From Corythucha ciliata (taxonomy: Eukaryota > Arthropoda > Insecta > Hemiptera > Tingidae): 64,000 nucleotides of DNA. The stretch is taken from positions 37,367,253-37,431,252 of the forward strand of contig CM075939.1 of NCBI GenBank assembly GCA_038030265.1, in the 5' to 3' direction. How positions within the stretch are numbered: position 1 is the first letter of the stretch; each line of letters opens with the position of its first letter. Under the pieces are notes generated by a model. That model worked only from the letters and a program-made list of their open reading frames with translations. It was not told where the DNA came from and did not search any database. Below, piece by piece: positions 56,270 through 64,000 of the stretch. The position numbers were made by a program, and so were the translations under genes.

Positions 56270-59200
56270 ATATTTTAAATACCTACAACTGTTGGAGATA
56301 TTTTTCTCAAACAGCCCTCACATCCAAGGTAACAGAAAATCACAAAGAATAAAGGTGAAAGAAGCTTTTTGCGCAGACCAGCAGTATAGTCAACGAAGAA
56401 AACGGTGTTGTGGGAGGACAATGATGAGGGAGGCAGGGGAATTCTTACGGACGGACGACGTAGAGGAAGCCATTTTCTTTTCTTCTTCCTTCCCTATGTT
56501 GACCTGAGACACCACACATTCTATTTAAAGTATAAAATGAATTAGCAGAACCGTCTAGGAAGACGACTGTTACTGAGGGAAAGATTATTTTTAAAACGCG
56601 TACCAACAAACGCCCTTGAAGGTTGTGGTATGGTGAACATTATATCCTTACTCACACAACCCAGATTTTGTTATAGATTAGTCAGTTAAAAAACAATAAA
56701 ATTAATTGTTCAAACTTTGAAGGGAAAGGCGTGCGAGAAATAAAATCAAACCCCCAATTCCTACAAAAATGATTAAAAGTTTTGAAATTGAGAAAACTAA
56801 GGATAAAAAGAAAAGAAACGAAGGGAAGTGTGTCATTCCAAACTAAAGGAGAGGGAAACGGAGCACAATTTCGAGACGATCATTGAAGGGGTGGGTTGTA
56901 ATAGGGTTAACTTTCTCACCGCTACCACCCTTTTCGCCTTTTCAAGATTTTCGACGATCGATAAAGCACTCCCTTTCAAATGCGGTGACGGCACGAGCTG
57001 TCTTGCATATCTAATATTATTGTTGATAATTTCGTACAAAGGCCGAGCAAATTTGTTTGAAAAAATCATTGATAAAAAGAAGTAAAACTATAGAGAAAAG
57101 ATAACAAGCGCAAAAAACCTAACGCCTGGATTTATTAAACCAGGACCAGTAGCCTATTTTTCAACGCCAGCGGCTCAATCGCGAGGTTTTTTTCCATTTT
57201 ACATCCCAACTTTTTTTCCCTACCAAATTCTTTTCTTTCCTTTTCCAGCCTTCACTATGTAACTTGTTTCTTACAATCCTTCTCATACCCCCTCGTCTCT
57301 TCATTGGCCGACAACATTGGTAGTCATGGAAACTTACGTATTTATAGATCCGCTCTCTCGTTGCCTTCCTTTCTCACCTCTGCGATCCCAATAGTATAAT
57401 CCTGCAACTACATGCCTCTCCGACCAACTATATAGCATCCCACCACTTTTGACCCGACATTTACCAATTAGACGACGAGGGTTTCTTTATCGGTATATGT
57501 AAGCGTAAAATGATTGCTACCGTACTTTTTGGAAAAGGCCCCTACAGGTTAATAAGAGAAGCGGGAGGACCTATAGAGCTTACTATTAGCTTAAAGAAGC
57601 TTAACAACGTGGTGATACAGGAGGAACTACACAGGACGGGGGAGGGGTAAGCGTCCAACGAACATCAGGAGCGTTTCAAAAGAATATGGGGGTGAGGGCA
57701 CACGAAGGAAAAGTGACAAGGGCCAAGATGTAATCCACGAAGGATAAAACTGGCTGAGATAGGAAGGTCAGTGCTAAAAATTCTCGTTTGAAAATGAACC
57801 AAATATTAGCAAAATCAACCACTGATACGATGAAAATTAAATGGCCCAATGAAAAGCGAATACGAAACAGGAAGATATTGATCAGGAGTTGGGAGTAGTA
57901 AGTTTTAATTTAGTAAACTCGAAATTGCAGAGAGGCTAGAGAGAGAGAAAGACAGACCGAGAGAGCCTCGCTCGTGTGTGAGAGAGACAAAGAGTATGAG
58001 GAAACGACTGGTGCATTCGACGGGGTCACGCATGACAACTAGCGAAAAAGGGGAAGACGGGCGACGAAGAGAACAACGGCACCGAAGGATCATGCTACTG
58101 GACCGCGGCAGAGATGTGGCGAAAAAAAAGGAGTGGAAGCCTAAGTGAGGTTGTACAAAAGGAAGGCTGCGAAAAAAAGAGAGGAAAAAAATGGCGGATA
58201 TGACAACGTATGGTTTATCCTCGTAATTATGTTTCCAACTCGATAACATCGTGACATTAAAACCCCTAAACGGGTCAAAAAGCCCTGCCATAAAAACCAA
58301 GTTGCGTGTTCATATTCGTATTTCAACAGCCTGAAAATAGCAGGGATTGTTAAATAAAACCAAGTCGCGTAATTTTCAAGGAGTTAGTTCTTCTTTTAAA
58401 AAAAGCCTCGCCTATACAAACCTGAGTCTTAATTTACCACGCGACTTTGAAAATAGAACTATCTTTCCGTATAAACCTGAAGGAAGAATCTCTCCGAACT
58501 AAAAACATGTTGATGAATCACACTTGTTCGGAGTCGTGTATCTATTTATAAGACTGTTTTGTGAACCCCCCGAAGTTTTAAAGAAGGGTATAATGCGATC
58601 AATGCAAGTATTGCTTTAAAAACGAAATGGAAGAAAGCAATATCAGTCATATTTATAATACGAAGGTTACACTTCTATTGATCACAAACAAACAGTAATG
58701 TCTCCTGAAAGGTCATAAAGCTCGCCCTTTCATTCACGTTTATATAAATTACGTGCGGTGAAAAGAATTGAAGTATTATTTTTAAAAATCGAAGTATTAT
58801 TCGAAGTTGAAATATTATTTTATACAGCGAAGAAATTGACGCGGGGGATTCATAGGTCCATAGGTCTCAGCAAATGGTGCATTGATACACATCATCATTA
58901 ACTCTAGGAACGGATAAATAAGAGTGACATTGATGTACTAATTACACCTGAGTTCGAACTTGAATTATAAAGCGCCTCTTAGCTCATTAAATTTCAGTAC
59001 TTCGAGAAAGGGTTCGAGGGTTCCTAAGGTGAAGAAGAGAAGCAAAAGATAGGTAAAAGAAGCAGACGAGCATCACGTGAAGCAGATAGATAAGAAACGA
59101 GATAAAGGCGGTGTTGCCGCTAGAAAGGGCCCGATATTGACGAGTCCCCACCACGGGTGCTCCCGGGGTCTACAACACGAGATTTCGCTCTCTCTCACAC

Positions 59201-59364
59201 TCTATCGTCCTCATTCCATCTCGCTTGGTATATACATCTCTCTTTCTCCCTCTCACTCTCTGACGGCCACAAATAAGCCAACCCGAGGGGTAAATGAATG
59301 CGACGTTGCCGGATCACTCGCCCACTCTTGCAATCAATCCCCCCGGGGGGCATACAGCACATAC
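56270..59364. other. Stretch without recognised gene
   Basis: No gene supported. It holds GA-rich sequence (about 57930-57990) and CT-rich simple sequence (about 59185-59260). Open frames here are mostly low-complexity. Confidence 0.45.
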
Positions 59365-59507
59365 CGTCGTCGACGAGCTTGAACACTTCTGCAATGTCCC
59401 AAAGTTCAACATACCGGTTGAGATTCCAGAAAATAATTAACTTTTTCCATAGTATAGAAAGAGAGTGAGAGCAAGCCTCTTCTTCGACAAAGACCTCAGC
59501 GGGGAGT
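59365..59507 (-). CDS. Weak exon candidate, product unknown
   Basis: 143 nt on the minus strand with the donor GACG|GTATGT (AC at 59363-59364) and an acceptor GTTTTAAG (AG at 59508-59509) that lacks a good pyrimidine tract. One phase is open: LPAEVFVEEEACSHSLSIL, then WKKLIIFWNLNRYVELWDIA and EVFKLVDD. It sits in a 162-codon open frame, somewhat longer than expected by chance. No family recognised. Confidence 0.2.
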
Positions 59508-59519
59508 CTTAAAACTACG

Positions 59520-62500
59520 TGGCTACTTCTGATACACCGAGGGATGTACAGAACAAGTGTCGAATGAATTGCAGAGGCTGCAAGAACCTTGGAATTCCAC
59601 TGTTTGACCTTTTGACGATAAAAGAAAAAGACATTGTCTTCCAAGTTAGCTTGAATCATCCGGAACACAATCAATCCAACCACGGAGGTTTAGTTACTTC
59701 GAAAATCTGAATGAACTCCCTCACAGGAACATGAAGTCGGATTACTAACAGAGGCCAAGAATCTAAAATTGATAGGGGGCTGATGGGTTATTCGGGCTCT
59801 TGATCAAAACTGACAAGCGATGGTATGTGTGAGTTTAGCGTGACGCGCGCGTTTGCAGTACACACTATGTTCCTATTATCATTCTACAATATACGATACA
59901 GAAACGAACAGATATACGGTCAAATCAAATTTAAATTGTTTTTCATAACAATGCGGAAATATAATTGTAACGTAATAAGATTCTCAATATCAACACACTA
60001 CCCAACCCATAACACGACAGAAGAGATCACTTTAAACAACCGCGCCCCTTTCTATTATCCTCAAACCTCACCCTCTCTTTTGTATGCACCAATAAGGGTG
60101 GTAAACTGCTTTCACAGCTTATACGCACCTCATAACAACACAATGAACAGAAAAAAATGTAGTGATTAGTACGATATACTATAACTAAAAAACATCAGAT
60201 TTGCCTTTATCATCGGTATCTATGGGACACAGAGTGTACTCGAGAAAAGAGGAAACAGATCGATTAGAAGTTTTGAAAACGTCACACGAGAGAGAATATA
60301 AAGGCAAAGACGGGAGGGAGTGAAGAAAAGGATAAGCGAAGGCTTCGTGCAGACCTGAAGGGCGGTTTCAAGTTGGCAGGGGTGGATATAGAAGGGTTGT
60401 GTATTCTGCTTGCTTTTCAACAGAAGATCCGGTGATCCCCTCCATAAAAAAAGTTATTTAGGCACAAAACAATACACGTGAATATGTGAAAACATGATTG
60501 AAGGATTCATCAAAGTTTTGTTACCACAATGAAAGCTACTGTTACACAGCATTTTTCGTTCTAATTTCCCGATTTTCCATGGGCTACACCCATCAGGACA
60601 ACGTTTAGGTTAACATGAATGTACCAGGTTCAGCTTTTTGAGTGAGAGTACTCATATAATGCAATTAAAAGGCAAATAATATCCGCAGTAAAAGAAGACT
60701 ATTACATTAACGTTATAAACCGAATGAATGGTCTCATAAAATTGTTGGGTGTAGAACTAGGAGCCCTGCGACGTTCCGCCCTCAAGAAACCACAACCCAC
60801 ACTCTGGGAGGCTGCTGGTGCGTTATCGAAGGCAAATGGTATATGTAGGTATGTCTTTAGGGCCAAACTCTTTTAGGAAAACAGAAAGACGATGGGAGCC
60901 CAAAAGGATGAACCATTTCACGTTTTTCTCGAAAGAAAAAAATTCGCGACCGAAGAAGGACAATTTATAACACGAAGGGTAAATCGGGTCCCACTTTGGA
61001 GAATATAGGGGAGGGGGTGATTTAGCTACTTAATAACGAGAATAAGACCCCTGTGATGTAAAAGTAACAAGTTACAGTGCTTCAGATCGTGCTATTAAAA
61101 ACCAGTACTAAGCCTATTTATGAGCTTGAGCACAATGAAGAACTAGCAGCCTCAACTGTCGAAAAATTGATATTGAAGTATATCTAGTTCGAACTCACCA
61201 AACAACCAGAAAGGAAGGTCGTAAGCTTCCATTTTGACCTGTGACCTCCTACACGATATATAGTGATGCGAATACCGGGAGCTACTCACAATTCAATAAA
61301 ATCATCATAAACTACCGACATCGCGAAATGACCATTTTCGCCCCCTTCAAGGGGGCTGAGACCCTTTGGTGATTTGACCAGGTCAGACTGCATTTCGTAA
61401 ATGACCATTATCCGAGGAACCGCATCCGGTTCAAATCGAAACACATGCGGCGTTGAATTTTAGAAATCCAATCTCTTGGTTATTATTTATTTATTTTGCA
61501 AAAATTTCCATTTTGATAAACCAAATAAATAAAGAATTATTTGTCTAATTAGTTGGCCATTCCTTGCTTTACACAGTTTTCAAATGGGAAAACTCGAACT
61601 TAAAAAGGCGAATTTCCCGCCCAGAGCAGACGTTTATTCCCACGCAGGGTTTAACCGCCAGGGTTTGAACTTGAAAAATAAAAAATAAAAAATAAAAATA
61701 AAAAATAAATAAATAGTGTCCCATTCATCCCATTGGGGAAGAACTAATTAGCCAGAATCTGGGGCGAACTCACACGTTTGGTGCTAAGCTTTTTGTTAGA
61801 AGAAACCGGGTCTAAAACGGTTCGATTGTGTCGAGAAAGTGGTAGAATCTCTTGGCGCATCAGTGAATAATCGGCTCGTATTGCTTGAAAAAGACCAATA
61901 ACCATTTGCTTGGATCGCTATGATAACAGACAAAAGGTCCCAGATCCCTTACGAGGCTTATCCCTTTATTCCTCCTGTTAATTTATGCGTTCCAATACAC
62001 GCGGTGAGTTGGAGCTCACGTCACAAATCCTTGCACTCTCAAGGCGAAAACAATAGGCTGCCAATATTTTTCCATGGTAAATTTCCTCACATAAAAGAAA
62101 TAAAAAATAACGCAGTGCGAAGAAACGCAATAGCCCCTCCGATTGGGCAACAAGTTTGAACAAGAACATCCGAAACGACGCAATAACCTTTAGTTTCAAA
62201 AGAAATTGCTATTTTTTTATGAGTTACGAAGTACCCGTCACCCCACCCTGTCACTACACAATCCTTTTGTCTCCTCTCCAAATCGAGTTGAACTCATATA
62301 ACTACACAAAATCATTCCCTTTCGGCAAGTACCCCCCCCCCCCCAATGAACACTACTGAACCCCTTCAGCTCTATAAAAGAAGTCAAGGTTCCCACACGA
62401 ACAAAGCGAACAGTATAAATATACGCGACAAAGATAACAGGGAGTGGAAATTTTAGAGACCTGCAAAAATAAGGTTCTATTGGTTACTGTAAACATAAAC

Positions 62501-63400
62501 CAATACGTCATTCAGAAGTATTTTGGATAATTAAGGAAACCACCGCGAAATATCAAAACATGGAAGTAAAACCAAGTTTTTTGCTCCGAGGAGAATAAAA
62601 ATTTTCACCTTTTGTGACCTCTTCATCCCCTAAATCTACCACCTATTATACCAGCAGCGCCCTCCCGGCGCTAATTTAATAATCTTTTCTTCTATTACTA
62701 CCTCTACTGTGCGATTCCACAGCCATTCCGACAGCTTTGCCCCTCTTCATCAACGAACTACCCAATCCCTGCCATCTCCAGACCAAAAAAAACGAAGCGA
62801 AAGGCACAATCTAGAGCCGTGTCGATACAACTTAAACGAAACAAGCGTTTCCATGAAAGGCCACTGACAGTAATAAAGCGCTGTTTGGATAACTTGCGAC
62901 GACGCGGAGTGCGAGGAGGGGAATATTTACATAGGTAGAATGGCTCAAGTGGCATGGACCAGCCCTCCAGCATCTTTTCACCCGTTCATTTTTCATTCCC
63001 AAAGTTCCTTCAAACCGAAGAAAATTGATGCTTATGAATATCATAGTCTCGACTTTCGAGCATCAATGAGAAAAGTTTACAGCGCTTGTTCTAATTTAGG
63101 CACGGGGTAGTTTGATCGATTATTTGCTATTCAGCCACTTGATTTGTTTGATGGGCATCAGTAATTTTACTACGACATAATTATTTATTGGATGATTTTG
63201 TTCAAAATATGCTTAAAAAGGCGTAAAATGACACAAAAAAATTATATGTATTTTAATAGCATTTATATCCCCCCAGGGTAACCTTTTAACAATGATGATG
63301 TTGATAAAAGAGACGGGCAGAAAAGGGGGACAACCCCAAGTCGACGCTAATGATACTATCGACAAAACGGGGAACCAAAACACTCTAAAAGCCTGAACTA
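59520..63400. other. Stretch without recognised gene
   Basis: No gene supported. A small AT-rich hairpin is at about 61479-61535, a possible retroposon tail at 61625-61720, and a run of 13 C at 62332-62344. Confidence 0.45.
61625..61720 (+). repeat. A-rich tail after B-box-like motifs, possible SINE end
   Basis: AGGGTTTAACCGCCAGGGTTTGAAC (two related motifs in a row) runs into (AAAAATA)n over about 45 bp. This could be a short retroposon with an A-rich tail; no A box or target duplication was identified. Confidence 0.3.
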
Positions 63401-64000
63401 CCAGACCAGGAGAACGGCGGCGAAAGGAAAGGGAAGCGTGGAGAGATGGCGTATTGGTAAACAGGCTATTTAAAGATCGGAAGAGTAAGAGCGCAGGCAG
63501 TGGGCCGGTTTAACACAGAGGGACTTCTCGGGTGGAAATAGGCGCATAGCGCAAACAAAACGGGTGGGAAAACGCAAGGAGACGAACGCGGGAGAAGAGT
63601 GAGGAAGGAGAGCTATTTAACCCAGTGCCGAGTTGTATCGAGTACGACGAGCGCGCTAGAGAAAGGAGGGAGGCCGAACACCCTCTCCACCGCAAACCGA
63701 GTCATACGCGGCGTGCTGGGCTTCCCACCCCTTTCACGTCGCCTCTCGTCATTTTATCACACAGCCTCTCGAGCTTTGCCGAGATGTGGAGTTTCCCCCA
63801 CAGCTGGTAGAGAAGGCTGACTGACCTTCTCAAGGTCGGGCCCCCTCTCCCTCCTAACAACCCACTTCATTGTTCGTCCTCCACGGTCGTTCTCGGTTCA
63901 ACACCCGACAACTCAGGCGCTCAACGAGCCCGTTTTTGCCGCCGCTAGATACCATCCTTGTCGTAGGGCGCAAGCTTCGAGCGGTGCGCGTCAGAGGTTA
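63400..64000. promoter_or_regulatory. GC-rich block at window edge, possible promoter
   Basis: G+C and CpG content rise sharply to the window end, with overlapping open frames on both strands and CTATTTAAAGATC, a TATA-like sequence, at about 63468. A neighbouring gene may start here. Orientation and product cannot be decided. Confidence 0.3.

Noticed and set aside
1..64000. CRISPR arrays, bacterial operons, rRNA genes or phage
   Set aside because: No regularly spaced repeats with unique spacers, no Shine-Dalgarno-led gene runs and no rRNA motifs were seen. Introns and the transposon types indicate an animal nuclear genome.

Overview
This is a eukaryotic, almost certainly arthropod, nuclear window. 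It is AT-rich and repeat-dense, with no operons, no rRNA and very little coding sequence. The best organism guess is an insect with a large genome, perhaps a hemipteran. That rests on the TE mix (mariner/Tc, pogo and hAT-like elements with many hairpin MITEs) and on a Tousled-like kinase N-terminus of animal type; the species is not provable from sequence alone. At this base composition (about 39% G+C, judged by eye) open frames of 60-140 codons arise by chance, so most of them are not annotated.

The only gene I can name is tlk (Tousled-like kinase) on the minus strand. A CpG-rich promoter/5' UTR lies at about 37.75-38.03 kb, a short first coding exon at 37197-37227, and a clear second coding exon at 33355-33443 with consensus splice sites. 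The gene continues toward lower coordinates, but I recognise no kinase or coiled-coil exon in the remaining 33 kb. Most of the left half is therefore probably tlk intron, unless other genes are nested there. Minus-strand exon candidates with good splice signals but no identified product lie at 28274-28517, 20911-20963, 15215-15234 (possible alternative first exon) and 3640-3770 (terminal exon with a CxxC motif). A GC-rich block at 63.4-64.0 kb looks like another promoter.

The rest is mobile DNA. Left third: a hAT-like MITE (4709), hairpin MITEs (5728, 14360), an internally deleted pogo-like element with a psq-type helix-turn-helix remnant (6399-7089), inverted and direct repeats (12151-12581), and a 1.2 kb CACTG-ended element packed with CACCGAA subterminal motifs (17842-19035). 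Middle: a hairpin family ending AGGTTCGTTCGTTTGTC (23470, 23740, 26805), two related MITEs (34750 and 56113), a decayed plus-strand coding sequence (35895-36293), and minisatellites (38764, 39117). Right third: a 3.04 kb mariner-like element with arms of about 670 bp (44339-47381). Nested in it, and flanked by a 12-bp direct repeat, is a 941-bp foldback carrying two divergent tRNA-like cloverleaves and two copies of a 42-nt intron-like segment. This is followed by a 1.69 kb tandem duplication (50201-53599) that duplicated one arm of a second mariner-like inverted-repeat element (52847-54348).

The nested tRNA-bearing foldback is the most unusual structure. The CACTG element with dense subterminal repeats is second.
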